Source of the DNA: Blasia pusilla
Lineage: Eukaryota; Marchantiophyta; Marchantiopsida; Blasiales
DNA: 64,000 bases
Reading direction: 5' to 3'
Assembly: GCA_050084515.1 (NCBI GenBank)
Contig: CM114274.1
Span: 31,062,001-31,126,000 of the forward strand
Shown: positions 46,480 to 57,804 of the stretch, in pieces
Position numbering within the stretch: position 1 is the first letter of the stretch
Layout of the letters: each line of letters opens with the position of its first letter
Notes under the pieces: generated by a model
The model's database searches: none
What the model saw: the letters and a program-made list of their open reading frames with translations, nothing else
What the model was told of the DNA's origin: nothing
Program-made: the position numbers and the translations under genes

Positions 46480-46839
46480 CCATCCTGGCGCTGATTCTTC
46501 ATCACTCTCTCCATGCCATCGAGCTCCAGTCGCATCTCGCTGACTCGGGCATGGGTTACGACTCAACCCATGTGCATCCTGGTTGAGCGTCCCAGGTCTA
46601 TGTACCACATGAAAATCATACTCCTATAACAACAGAGCCCATCTTGCAAGCTTCCCTGTAAGCTTGTCCGACTTCATCAACCACTTTACTGGTTGATGAT
46701 CACTGATGATGGTAAAGGGGTTGCCGAATAAGTAACACCTCAAATGCACAACAGCCCACACTGCCGCCAAGCACTCACCCTCATACGAGCTATACTTTGC
46801 CTCTGCAGCGTTGTTCGAGCGGCTAGCATAAGCCACCAC
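46480..46839 (-). pseudogene. Ty3/gypsy RNase H fragment and tether (copy E)
   Basis: VAYASRSNNAAEAKYSSYEG then ECLAAVWAVVHLRCYLFGN and FTIISDHQPVKWLM match the RNase H-like region that follows Ty3 RT, with the conserved E in YEGE and D in SDHQ. KLARWALLL and RPGTLNQDAHGLSRNPC follow. Homologous to 11400-11560 of copy A. Confidence 0.8.
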
Positions 46840-46854
46840 GAAAATCCAGACCAG

Positions 46855-47085
46855 CCAAGATCCTTTCCATGGCCCTCTGAAACTCAACCGCGGCGTTCTT
46901 TAACCCAAATGGTAAGAACCGCCACTCGAACAAACAATCCTTCCCGTGAGGATCGATGCTCCAAAATGCCATCTTCTGCCTGTCCTCCAATCTGATAGGC
47001 AGCTGATGGTATCCGGCTCGCAAATCCAATGAATTGAAGATCTTTGCGTAACCAATCCCATCAAAGATATCTTCAGGATGTAAAC
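46855..47085 (-). pseudogene. Ty3/gypsy RT fragment (copy E)
   Basis: FNSLDLRAGYHQLPIRLEDR followed by FLPFGLKNAAVEFQRAMERI: fingers and palm segments of RT, cut off before the YxDD motif by a deletion at about 46850. Confidence 0.8.
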
Positions 47086-47312
47086 TGAAACACCTGGCGT
47101 GTGTATGACCATACCTCTGACAATAGTCACATTGATAACCTCATGGTGCAACACCATCTCCTCCTCCATGCTAAGGCACACGTCCATGATCTTGACGAGT
47201 GCAATCACGCTGATGATGGGCTCCACCACATGATCGACAAGTAATAGTAGGCCTCTCCTCTTGAGCCGCATCTGAAGGCGCACGTCTCTATGGCAAGGCC
47301 TCCCGATATCCT

Positions 47313-48324
47313 CCCTTTGTCGCGACCCTCATGACCAAACAAGTGCCAAGCGGAACATCGGAACATTAGCAGGCTCACGCTAAGATGGTTTGCGCGTTGG
47401 AGTTGTCTCAAAGAGGAGACAAGATACGAGACGCAAACGAGGAGTCGCGTTTCAGGTGTTATGGTCGCGACTGAGAAACCTAGACCAAACGCGGAATGAG
47501 ACTTGAAAGAAGTCGAGTCTAGGAAGTGGGTTGCCAAAGGGAAGATCCGGATTTGGAACGCCACTAGCGTTTGAGAGTTTCCGATTGTATTTATGGACAT
47601 AACTTTTAGCGCCAAGATGCGTTTGGAGCAAATAAGTATGCGTTGGAAAGCTTATGGAGAGCCGGTCCAAACGCACCAAAGATTGCTGCAAACGCATAAA
47701 CAGAGGCTGAGATACGACCCGAAAATGACTGTAAGTGGAGTCGGGTTGAGGGCCACAATGAAGGGCCCGACCCTCTTTTCCCAAAGGGGAGGGGTTATTG
47801 GAGAACCCCAGAAGTACTAGTAAGGGGGAAGGTCTCCGAGAGTGCTTGGAACCCAAACCCCACTTTGGGCGCCGCGGGGCGGCTCAAGGGCATGGAACGG
47901 AACGGGAGTTTGGGGGTTGGGTTGGAAAACCTGCACCAAGTCCAGTGAGGCGATTTTAGACATCCCTCTTGGATTCCACCCCGCGACTCAATTACTTGGG
48001 TCTCGGTTCGGAACTCACCCGAGGACCGTTGAACAGTTGGGATCGCTAGGCGCGCAAGTGCCGTTTCAGATCCTTGGACTAACCAGAAAGTGTGTTCCAA
48101 GTCTTGAAGGACTTGCTATGTGTTGGAAGCTAGGAACTAAGGAAGGTTGAGCTTGATGAGACGCCGAGTTGAGGACTCGGTGGGTTGGAACGCCGGTTGG
48201 CCAAACCCGACTAACAAGAGTGCGTGTTTGGGTGCAGATCGGCGATGAGTTCGTGACCTACTGAATGCACGCTTCCGCAACACTAAAGATTGACGTTCAA
48301 GGAGAGTAGGGGTGCGACACCCTT
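47313..48324 (+). mobile_element. Solo LTR 3 (47318-48319) with CCCTT target-site duplication
   Basis: 1002 bp, TGTCGCGACCCTCATGACCA to AGTAGGGGTGCGACA, flanked by identical CCCTT at 47313-47317 and 48320-48324. Inserted in the gag of copy E. Close to solo LTR 1 along its whole length. Confidence 0.92.
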
Positions 48325-48329
48325 AGCTC

Positions 48330-49263
48330 GTGGTGCCACACTCAACTCGTGGTGACATACTCCACATTGCTGCACAGGTAGTGTAGGAAATCGTGACTAC
48401 TCTCGCCCAGAACCCATGGTGGCTACGCTCTCCTCCGCCATGTTGCGCTCAATGTTCTCGGCGGTCCTAAAAACATCTCTCAACATAAAGGAGGTGTTCA
48501 TGAGAAGCACCCCCTCCCGTACCCGTGTCCGTAGGGTCCGGTCCAACATCGCGTACCATGACTAGATAGTCTGAGCCTCTGTCACCCCCTGAGTGACGTT
48601 GATCAACCGCCGCGAGCGAGTGTAAGCCTCACGCAAACTCTCACCCGGGCGCCTCTGGAAGTCATGGATGCTCTACAACTTCTCCGTCCGTAACCCTTGG
48701 TAGCGTGCCCTCAACTCAACGAAGAACTCAACCAGAGGGTTGAACCTGGGACAAACCTGACTAGATGGTGCAACATCTCCAATGCAAGTGACCCCTCCTA
48801 AAACATCACTAGTGGAAGAGGAAGAGAACTCATGGTAATCGTCCATGGGTGCCCCCTCTAAATGTTGGAACATACCGTTCCATGCTGTAAACGGGTTGAA
48901 CTCTCTAGAGTTCCTAGCCCGCTGTGAGTCACACCAACTCCTAAACTCCGCAATGAAGTCGTGTAACTTTATGGTGCCTACAACACCCAAAAACCTACGC
49001 GGTCCTCTACCCCGATCGTCCATCTTGTACGCCCAACTGGTAGGACCACTCAATGTGTACAGTGGATCACTAACACACTCCTCTACATGCTCCCCCTTGT
49101 CTGAAGACGACAAAGAAGTAGATCGATGTGGTCTCTCACATGAAGACCCTCGAAACCTCGCACCACTCCGGGTAAACCCTCCAGAGCTACTCTCAGGTCC
49201 ACTACCTCGCCTCTCAAAATCCTGAACGGACGCCGTGATGACGCATGTACCCCTCTCACTCAA
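48330..49263 (-). pseudogene. Ty3/gypsy gag, 5' part (copy E)
   Basis: Frame 49263-48673 (196 codons) has FLGVVGTIKLHDFIAEFRSW, then FNPFTAWNGMFQHLEGAPMD, ending FVELRARYQGLRTEKL. It aligns with the gag of copies A and C. The segment FSSSSTSDVLGG lacks the ~30 residues present in copy A. Gag continues beyond solo LTR 3 to the zinc-knuckle remnant at about 47100. Confidence 0.75.
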
Positions 49264-49689
49264 TCACTCTCAACCTTGTGAGTAATCCCTCAATCACTCA
49301 TACCAAACATGCGGCACTCGATCTACACTCTCCCTTCCTGAGACCTGTAACGTACACCAACAAGCGGCATGGTGCGGAGAATCAACCCGGCTATCATCTC
49401 ATTGACAACCTACCCTCAACTCCAGACATCCCACAGAGGTCCATGTCCCCTAAACCACATACATAAATGATGCTCTCAGCATCCACACAACCCAATATCC
49501 CCAAATAAACTACCCAAATCCTACAATCCCTCACGCGTGCAGGATAAAGGACCATAATGGGTAACCTGAACACATGTCGATGTTGCTCCTTAGCAAACTG
49601 CAAATCTTGACCCCAACTCGGTTGTGGAGACAACTCCTCCAATCAGAAATTCATACTCCTCCCGTACTAACACTGCTCAAAAAAATTGT

Positions 49690-50727
49690 TAAAACCGCCT
49701 AGCAATGGAAGTTTTGCAAGATTGAATATAACCTTTTGCTTGGAACTCCAAACAGCGCACTATTTGTTGCACAATGTGCACATGTTCACGATCTACCACA
49801 GCGTCAAAAAATATTTAAAATCAAAGATTCTTGTAAAAATTGACAGGGACTGTCGTAAAGCTCAATCTCTCTTTCTCCTACACACAATTTGGCAGCGCTT
49901 CCGCGCTGATTTCTCCCAACGAAAATGTTAAACTTGTAAAAATCCAAATCAGCAAGCTACATGGTGCTCCCGAGAGCACTGGCATGGGGCAACCTACCCC
50001 CATACTCAATCCCTATGAAAAATTGGGCAGCGCTTCTGCGCGCCACTCTTCTACACGAAAAATCGGCAAATGCAAAGAACAATCAAAGCAGCCCTTGCTC
50101 CGGTGAGCACTCACATGAGCCGCTGAATCGGAAACACGGTCCCCAACCTACAAAAATAGTGAGTGACTTGCGAACTCCCCCATGAAGCTCTCTCACTCTC
50201 TCATTCTCTCTTTGTAAAGTAAGATCCAATCTCTCTCTACACAATCTCACACCATAGCTCTCAAAGGTGTGCACTCTCTCTCATGTCAAACCAAAACCAC
50301 TCTCCTAATGAGAGGCTTGGGTTACATTCACAAGGCAAGCAAGACCATAGCTCTTCCACCTCATGCCAAGAGGTTCAACAAAGAAAGAATGACCTCTCAA
50401 GCTCTCTCATAGAGGTATACCCCTCCCCTCTCCCAAGCTCTCTTCATGGTAACCTATTCTCCCAAGTTACCTCCTTGGCTCTTGACCTGATTTAGGAGGT
50501 CAAGGGCCACTTACCAAAAATAGTAATTGATCATATACTCAAAATGGTACTTATCTAAAATAGTAAGTTCTTCAATATGGCTCCAAATGAGTCAAAACGA
50601 AGGGGAAACCTGCTCTCTTAGGTTTTGTGGGGCCTCACCAGGTCATCCTCGACCTACTGAGCGTGTCCTCCACTACTCATGAAGGCTCTCTACTACATCT
50701 CACTGATCTATCCTAAAAGACGTCACA
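49690..50727 (-). repeat. LTR-like repeat at the 5' end of copy E
   Basis: Homologous to 24240-25298, with TTGACAGGGA(C/T)TGTCG, twin GGCAGCGCTTC(C/T)GCG words, TCTCATGTCAAACCAAA and CATGCCAAGAGGTTCAACAA. It ends GATCTATCCTAAAAGACGTCACA, the start of the LTR on the minus strand. The likely LTR proper is 50213-50727 (TGTAAAG...GTCACA, i.e. TG...CA on either strand); the remainder would be leader. Confidence 0.6.
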
Positions 50728-50751
50728 GGGCATGGAATTTGTTGTTTACAG

Positions 50752-52124
50752 GTGGGCAAGTGAGTTGCCTCGGTGGGGAGCCCCTGGAGACATTGGTTGA
50801 CGTGTTGTTGTCATTTTTCCATTCGAAAGACTGTACGCGGAAGCCCTGCTCATCTTTCCCTGATTTTTGCTAATAGCGGACTAGTGTATGGCAATAGCGT
50901 TGTAGCGGCAAGGACGCTCGAGTGTAGCGCACAGGGTAGTGTTGACGAGTGAGTGGCGTGTGTCAGGAGGGAGAGAGAGAGAGAGAAAAAGACGTTAGGG
51001 CTTGCAATCTCATTGGGGGTGTCAAGTGAAGGCGGCTAGAGGCTAGGTCACAACATTTTAGGTCACTTTAGATGAAGGTCATATAGTTGGAAAGCCGCCA
51101 AGTGTTCGACTGAGGAGGTACAATGGAGTGGACACATAGGATGTCGTGCTGAGAATAGGGCATGGAGTTGGGTTGTGAGGTAGCAAGCTGGAGACGGTGA
51201 CAAGGAGAAGCTAGAGTTGGGGGTCAAAAGGGAATAAGCAGGGTTGCACGGGCCACAAAAGGTAGTAAGATAGGATGTCGTGTCAGAGGGAGGATTCAAG
51301 AGGAGCCCCGGGCCGAGTACAGCCGTGCGCGCTTTGTGAGTTTGGAAGAGCCATTAAGGCTCCGGGGACCTAGGGGAGTTGGCATAGGGCCATGTGCCCT
51401 AGGGCCAGGCTGAGCCATAGTTAGGGAGGCAACCCCCTAACTAGGGCAAGTGGGCAAGTGAGCTGCCTCGGTGGGGAGCCCTTGGAGACATTGGTTGACA
51501 TGTTGTTGTCATTTTTCCGTTCAGATGACTGTGCGCGGAAGAGCTGCTCATTTTTCCCTGATTTTTGCTGGTAGCGGACTAGTGTATGGCAGTAGCAATG
51601 TAGCAGCAAGGGCGCTCGGGTGTAGCGCAGAGTGTAGTGTTGACGAGTGAGTGGCGTGTGTCGGGAGGGAGAGAGAGGAAAATACGTTAGGGCTTGCAGC
51701 CCTATGGGGGGCTATCAAGTGAAGGTGGCTAGAGGGTAGGTTGCAAGATTTTAGGTCACTTTAGATGAAGATCAAAGAGTTGGAAAGCCGCCAAGTGTCC
51801 GACGGAGGAGGTACGATGGAGTGGGCGCATAGGATGTCGTGTCGAGAATTGGGCCTAGAGTTGGGTCACGAGGTAGCCGGCTCGAGACGGTGACAAGGAG
51901 CAGCCAGAGTTGGGGGTAAAACGGGAGTAAGCGAGGTTGCGCGGGCCACAAAAGGTAGTAAGATAGGACGTCGGGTCGGAGGGAGGATGAAGGAGGAGCC
52001 ACGGGTCGAGTAGAGCCGCGCGCGCTTGTGAGTTTGGAAGAGCCATTAAGGCTTCGAGGACCTTGGGGAGTTGGCATAGGGCCACGTGCCCTAGAACTAG
52101 GCTGAGCCGTAGTTAGGGAGGCAA
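50752..52124 (+). repeat. Tandem duplication of a ~0.7-kb unit
   Basis: Unit 1 is 50752-51449 and unit 2 starts at 51450 (offset 698 bp), both beginning GTGGGCAAGTGAG(T/C)TGCCTC. High similarity runs through GACATTGGTTGA(C)CGTGTTG, GGTCACTTTAGATGAAG and ending TTAGGGAGGCAA. Unit 1 carries an extra GAGAGA run at about 50976. No coding content recognised. Confidence 0.85.
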
Positions 52125-52689
52125 TCCCAACCCCGATGGGTTGTCCGCATCGGTTGACGTGAGGTTTGACGTGTAGGTCGAGGACAGTGTCGTGTCGTGT
52201 CGAGGGGGTTTCCGTATCACATGGAGGAGTGAGTACTGATGGTGTAGTAGGTTGGAGGGCGTGATCAGGTTATCCATTTGAGTCCCTTTTCCCGCACTTA
52301 TCTTGTGTGATGGAGAGTGTTGGGTATCGGGTAGTTATTGGTGGTAGATGGGTGTAGCGATGGTGACCCTAGTGTAGACTCCTTTCATGTGTAGCATGTT
52401 GGTGGATATACGGCGGTTGTCGAGTAGGGGTGGTGTGTATGACCCGAGAGTATGTTTTTGACTTAAGTGAGTTTGTGGGAGGCTCATGGTGAGCCCCAGT
52501 GTTGAGTGTGCGTGAGGTCAGGTGTGTTGTCACGGGATAACCATTAGCGTTGGTGAGGTAGTGAGGAGTATGAGAGACTCTTGGTGAGTGTGAGTGCTTG
52601 AGCAGGTGAGAGAGGGTTGTCATCACGGCGTTCTTCTAGGGTTGGGAAGAACCGGGTAGTACGAGTAGTGGTAGTGGAGTGACATAGAA

Positions 52690-54246
52690 TAGTGTGAGGT
52701 ATTGAGGGGTTTCGAGTGAGGAACCACCCTTGGTTGGATCATCATCACTAGACAGTGGGTCTGGTGACGAGATCCCGGACAGGGACAGTGATACGTGGAG
52801 AGAGATGGATGACATGGTCCATAGGGGCATGCGTCATTTCTTGGGTGCGGTAGGAACCATAGATTTAGATGACTTCATCCAGGAGTTTGACACGTGGTGT
52901 GACTTCCAGGAGATACTGACCCCTACGCGGTTCAACCCTTTTATGGCATGGAAGGGGTTGTTTCAACACATGGAGGGTCCGCCGATGGATGACTACATGG
53001 ATTTTTTTATCACTATACTCTATAGAAATCGATGCCTGGAGGGTGTATTGGGCTCCAGGGTATGTATCCACTAGTGGCCGCGAGGCGTATGATGGGATAG
53101 TGAGGGCAAAGAGGCCTACACCATTAGCCCGTGGACTAGATGGAGAGGATTCCAGTGAAATTGGTGAGGTGGCAGAGACCTCTCGTGGTAAAGGACCACC
53201 AATTTACAGCCTTATAGTGGAGTTCTTCCAACAGTTGGGCAGGAGCTACCATGGCGTGCGGACCGACAAGCTGAAGAGTCTACATGATTTTCAGCGGAGA
53301 TCGGGTGAGGGTTTGAGGAATGCGTTCACTCACATGCGACGGCTGATCATTGCCACATATGGGGTGATTGAGGCACAATCAATGCAGTATTGGTATGGGG
53401 TGCTGGATGAGGAGCCACACAGGAGAGTTCAGGATGCGACGTTGCTTCACATGGCGAAGCCCACATTGAAGGTGGTCTTTGAGTTGTCTGAGCAGGTAGA
53501 GCTCAACATGAGTGATGAGCAGGTGGTGACCACGGGATTCGACGGGTCGACGAGTAGGAGTAGATCCACACATGTCCCAGCATGCACCAGTACCACAGGA
53601 GTGGGCCGGTGGGCCCAGAGAGCATGGTGGGTATCGTCAGCCGATGAGACAATGGCCTGTATCGACATATGTTACCCAGCAGGGGCCAAGGTTGGATTGT
53701 TGGATGTGTGGTGGGCCACATAGGCAGAGGGACTGCCCGCAGTATGGTAGAGGGCCATGGGCACCTCCAATTGCTCAGGAGCCACAAAGGACGGCCCCAC
53801 CACAGTTGCAATGTGATCATTGTCACCGATATGGTCACACTAGGGATAGGTGTTACAATCTTCGCCGCGAGGTACATCAAGAGGTAGGCAAAGGACTTGG
53901 GGGCGAGAGAGTTGGTGGAGATCAAGTAGTGGGTGATCGTGGTTGTAGAGTGCCATCACCAGTCAGAGGAGATGGAGGACCTGCACCCGATGCAGCGCTC
54001 CATACACGCATCGACCAGTTGGAGCAAAGGATTGTTGCCATGACGATGATGCAATTGCAAGCAAGCACGGAGTTGAGAGTAGCTAGTGTGGCGCCACCCT
54101 CCACATCTTACCACGATGGTGGTGAGGATTCTGCGGGGATGGGATTTATGTGTAGTGCGGCTCATGTTGAGGCTGTTGCGGTGGTGACTCGGGGTATTGC
54201 GAGAGTAACCGAGCCATTGAGAGATGGGGTTGAGATTGACCCATAG
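52690..54246 (+). pseudogene. Ty3/gypsy gag with two zinc knuckles (copy C)
   Basis: The capsid-like segment IDLDDFIQEFDTWCDFQEIL and FNPFMAWKGLFQHMEGPPMD is in frame 52730-53074. It continues after a homopolymer frameshift at 52989-53723 with GVRTDKLKSLHDFQRRSGEG and LRNAFTHMRRLIIATYGVIE. The last frame, 53572-54246, has two zinc knuckles: CWMCGGPHRQRDC (C-x2-C-x3-H-x4-C) and CDHCHRYGHTRDRC (C-x2-C-x4-H-x4-C). A coiled-coil-like RIDQLEQRIVAMTMMQLQ follows. Knuckles bind element RNA. All domains remain readable, making this the best gag in the window. Confidence 0.82.
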
Positions 54247-54489
54247 GAGGGGACCGATGGGCGGCAGGCCAGAGTTCCCCAATCGTTCACATTCGGAGGC
54301 ACTACATATATCGTTGATGGTGTCTCGACGACCGATAGTGTCCATAGGTGGGATAGATGCGTCAACATCACGAGAAGTTGAAGAAACAACTCCTATACCG
54401 GCTTGGGTGGAGCCAGTGTCGACCACATTGTTGGAGGTGGCTACTAGGGTACCTTAGCCACGCTCCGTTATTTTCCGCCATGGAGTTGG

Positions 54490-54999
54490 GTGACATTGGC
54501 CGTTGGACCAGCGGAGGTGTTTTGGCTGGAGGCCACATTGTGTGAGCGTGGAGAGGTGATTGCCTCTCATTCAAAGGTAGTTGAGGAGGTGGTGGACTTG
54601 CCCTCGGAGCAGGAGCTTGGGACGTTCCCCACTGAGTCATGGCATGCGGCGGCGGCGAAGTTGGTAGACATGATCACACCAGGTGTGGTGGTGTTGGATA
54701 ATCAAGCGGGAAAGTTTTTCTTGGTTAGTCCCACAGGTACAGGGTACCACCCGCAACGCGTCCTACTTGATTTGGGAGCACAACCCTTCATGTTAGGAGA
54801 GGCTGCGTGTTTGGCGTTGGGATTATGGAAAGGCAACATTGAGCATTGTCCCTTTCACATACACACCTCTATTGGGGGCGTATCATCCACGCAGTATATG
54901 ACTCGACAGGAGTTGGTGGTTAGACTCCAGCCAGAGCATGAGTCGGAGAGTGCGATGGTGCGCACTTGGGCCATTAAGAGTCGTATCATGTGTTGGTAG
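54490..54999 (+). pseudogene. Retropepsin-like protease and linker (copy C)
   Basis: A 169-codon open frame. The first 60 residues are the conserved linker (VFWLEATLCERGEVIASH). Next come KFFLVSPTGTGYHPQRVLLD, then LGAQPFMLGEAACLALGL and IGGVSSTQYMTRQELVVRLQ. The active-site position reads LLDLGAQ where retropepsins have D-S/T-G-A. Copy D agrees (DLGV). Confidence 0.6.
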
Positions 55000-55379
55000 G
55001 GGGTACATTTTTGTATCCCCTTGGTTTTATTCTTGATTTTTGGGAGGAGAAAATTTCTTATCGGCCTGGGTGGCGATGAGGTGATGGACAGGTGAGCCAT
55101 CTACCGGTGCAGTTTGCATGAGTTAGTGGTGGTCGACCGCGTGAGGATATGGTGACCACGTTGGAAGCATTCACAGGTGGTGTTCAGTGATCAGGAAGGT
55201 TCGGGGAGAGGAGCAGACATGCGGAGGACATTCCCTTAGCGAATAGTCCCACAAAGAGACATGTCATGGTGGATGTCTCTTCTCATGGTGCGGAGCTTCG
55301 TTATTATTGTTGGGGACGAGCGTTGAGATGCGTTGAGTGCAGATAAGCTCATGAGGTATGTGTGGAGTCGTGTCTATGT

Positions 55380-55440
55380 TTGGAGCAGGGTACGAGAGTG
55401 TTAGATCTCTTCGGAGGGATCAACACGGTGAGTTGCTGCA
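55380..55440 (+). pseudogene. C5-MTase motif I remnant (copy C)
   Basis: RVLDLFGGINT (about 55394-55427) is identical over its core to copy D, followed by a deletion. Copy B keeps the same motif plus some 25 further codons. Confidence 0.75.
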
Positions 55441-55567
55441 GTGTGGCAGTGTTACGGGGATGACGGCACCGACGGTGCTAGATGTGTATAGGATAGGAGG
55501 TTAGGTCGGGGATATATGTGTGTGCTATATGGAGTTGGGGGGACCCAAGTGCCAGCTAGGGGGTCGG

Positions 55568-56262
55568 TTGTGGGGTCCCTTTGTATATGTGTGAGTATAT
55601 TTTGTCTATGTGTGGATCTACCCGTATGTGGGGGTAGATCGGTGTTGTGTGGTGTGTAGATGTGACCAGCGATGTGGGTTGTGTAGCAATGTGTAGGCGC
55701 ACGACAGTTGTCACATCTTATTTCGACGTAGGTAGAGTTCTATCGCGTCGACGACATAGAGAGTCAGCGGGTTGTTCGGGTGTAACTTCGTCCCGAGATG
55801 TCGCATGAGGTTGGCGACATGTCTGTTGTGTCGGGAACGTCGTTTGTGGCGATTTCCCTATTTTGGTTTTAGTCTGTAAGGTGACCCGCACACAGGTTTC
55901 CGTTGGTATGGCTATTTTTGGGGGTTTCAGTATAAGAGTGAGAGAGATGGCTTTCTCAAGCCATCTTTCTCATGTTGAGCCTTAGGAGCGCCTCTCTTGC
56001 ATAGACGTGTGTAGGTGTGTATGAATTAGCGTGCTAGCGTACGGATTCCCTCAAAGCAGAGGGTGGATGTGGTTCTATATGCCAATGTAGATTCAAGAGC
56101 GGAGTTTTAGGCCGGGTGAGTGATTGTGGGGTCCCTTTGTATATGCGTGAATATATTTTGTATATGTGTGGATCTACCCGTATGTTGGGGAAGATCGGTG
56201 TTGTGTGGTGTGTAGATGTGACCAACGATGTGGGTTCTATAGTGATGTATAGATGCACGACA
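55568..56262 (+). repeat. 3' end of copy C: LTR-like unit flanked by 139-bp direct repeats
   Basis: 55568-55706 and 56124-56262 are ~90% identical 139-bp repeats (TTGTGGGGTCCCTTTGTATA to GCACGACA). Between them, starting at 55709, is TGTCACATCTTATTTCG, an LTR start shared with copy B (28502). The interior has a TATA-like GTATAAGAG at about 55930 and a short inverted word GCCATCT. The LTR is probably 55709-56262 (TG...CA). Confidence 0.6.
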
Positions 56263-57174
56263 CCCCTCGCGGATCCTAACTAGTCGTTATGATTTTCGGA
56301 AGCAACCCAAATTTGCAAGTGCCCATTCGGTAAAGGAAATGTTATGTACTAGTAATTCCATAAAGGAAATGTAACATCATCCTATAAATTACAGTGCACG
56401 CTACTCTCCGTAGAACTAGAATGAGATGAAATGTGAATAACCATAATCGAAGGTAAAAATTCTCCACTTACACCTCATTGTGAAATTGTTGTTGAGACTA
56501 GAATTAACACACGACACCACCATTTCAGGTGCAGTCATACTCGTTCCATAATGGGCCCCCGAGGAAACTATCTCCGAGTTTTGGAACCATAGTGCTAAAC
56601 TTCACGTCACGGCGGGCATTTGAATCTGGAGAAAGCATGCACAAGTGACGGGCATGTCGCATCCACAAATGATTTGTCAGACGGCACTTGCGCTCAATGA
56701 TTAATGTGGCAGGGCCTAGCCGCCCGACGAGGAAACTTTCTAGTTGACTATGGCGGAACAGACGGCAAACATCACTGACGTTTAGTGAGTCTCCTATGAA
56801 TAACTTGTCACGTACAGTTCAATGCTGACATGCATGAAATGATTCAGCCCTACAGACGTAGTTCTAGCTTCAAGGTGCGGCTCATCACTGCCCTCGGGGA
56901 TCGAGTTCCCGGCCCTCAACAATTCGAAATCCGGAGTGGGAAAGGGTACGGCAGGAGTCCAAATCTGGGACTTCGCAAACCATCGTCAGTCCCCCTGGCA
57001 GGTACAGCCCTAAGTTCCTAACTTAAGCCATTTTACGCGGAGAGCCAGTACGTCTTTGTTCACGACTTTTCGTCCATCTAACTTGAGTGAGGACATTTAT
57101 GGGAGGAATGGCTCTATCCTCTAAGAATGGAGATTACGAAATGAATCCTGATTCACTTTCTTCCTCCGGCTCGT

Positions 57175-57227
57175 CCTTACTCCGTGAGTTCCACGATCAA
57201 TTTGATCGTAGTAATGACGGAGTAAGG
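57175..57227. repeat. Nested hairpin
   Basis: Outer perfect 11-bp stem CCTTACTCCGT (57175-57185) with ACGGAGTAAGG (57217-57227). Inner perfect 8-bp stem ACGATCAA (57193-57200) with TTGATCGT (57202-57209) and a 1-nt loop. Confidence 0.85.
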
Positions 57228-57690
57228 AAGTGACGTTTCCATTATCGAGGGACAGTGAAGTAGAGGAAGCTCTCTTCCCAAACCACTGGTAAGCGTGCAC
57301 TTTCTTTAGGACACATTCACGGTCTTCCCACCAATTTTCGATACAAATGTCTACGCAATGAATTTGAAGAAAGGTTCCTATTCAACGCGAAACCGTCCAC
57401 AGGACGGACTAGATCGGACACGTTCAGATAAGTTGCCTATCGGACTAAAGTGGGAGATTCCTCAGCCATATTTTACGAACTATAAAGAGCTGACAGCAGA
57501 TTGATGTGAACGTAAGGTTCTTGCGAGTTTGTACAAGATTGCGCTTTTACCCGTGATGATGTGCATCTCCAAATGGAAGGAGAGAATTTGTACGTAGTAC
57601 AATTCAAGAGGAGGTTTACGTCATACGCGAGTCCAGTCTACATCAGAACAAACGGCTACTCGCAGACAACGCGCTGCAATTCATCGTGTG

Positions 57691-57804
57691 ATTCGCATCG
57701 TGGATATTGGATACATGAAAACGGCTCGTCGCAATAATCAATTCCCAATTCGCATCGTGGATATTGGGTACATAAAAACGGCTCAACGCAATAATCATTC
57801 CCAA
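57691..57804. repeat. 57-bp tandem duplication
   Basis: ATTCGCATCGTGGATATTGG at 57691 recurs at 57748, with AAAACGGCTC and CGCAATAATCA following in both. The 73-codon frame across it repeats (F)IRIVDIGYxKTAxRNN; coding status is unproven. Confidence 0.85.

Larger units (their letters stand above)
45226..50727 (-). mobile_element. Ty3/gypsy copy E: gag, RT, RNase H, integrase, PHD-like end
   Basis: Minus-strand copy with a 5' LTR-like repeat (49690-50727), leader (49264-49690), gag (49263-48330 and 47317-47090, split by solo LTR 3), RT start (47085-46855), RNase H (46839-46480), integrase (46440-45976), an integrase C-terminal region (45963-45673) and a PHD-finger-like end (45669-45543). Three internal deletions are visible. 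Gag jumps to RT, losing protease and methyltransferase; RT jumps to RNase H; RNase H jumps to mid-integrase. It therefore supplies the 3' domains that copy D lacks. Stops occur in integrase and in the PHD-like part. Confidence 0.75.
52130..56262 (+). mobile_element. Ty3/gypsy copy C (non-autonomous, best-kept gag and protease)
   Basis: Leader 52130-52690, gag 52690-54246 (two frames, with a frameshift at a T-run near 53005), gag-protease linker to 54700, protease-like domain 54720-54960, YDVLVG linker to 55060, a truncated MTase with motif I LLDLFGGINT at about 55397-55427, then a jump to the 3' tail, a 139-bp repeat (55568-55706) and an LTR-like segment (55709-56262). RT, RNase H, integrase and most of the methyltransferase are absent. 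Copy B has the same layout, so this looks like a non-autonomous lineage. Confidence 0.78.

Noticed and set aside
44578-50727. Copy E as an intact element with target-site duplication
   Set aside because: The sequences outside the two LTR-like ends do not match, and three internal deletions are visible.
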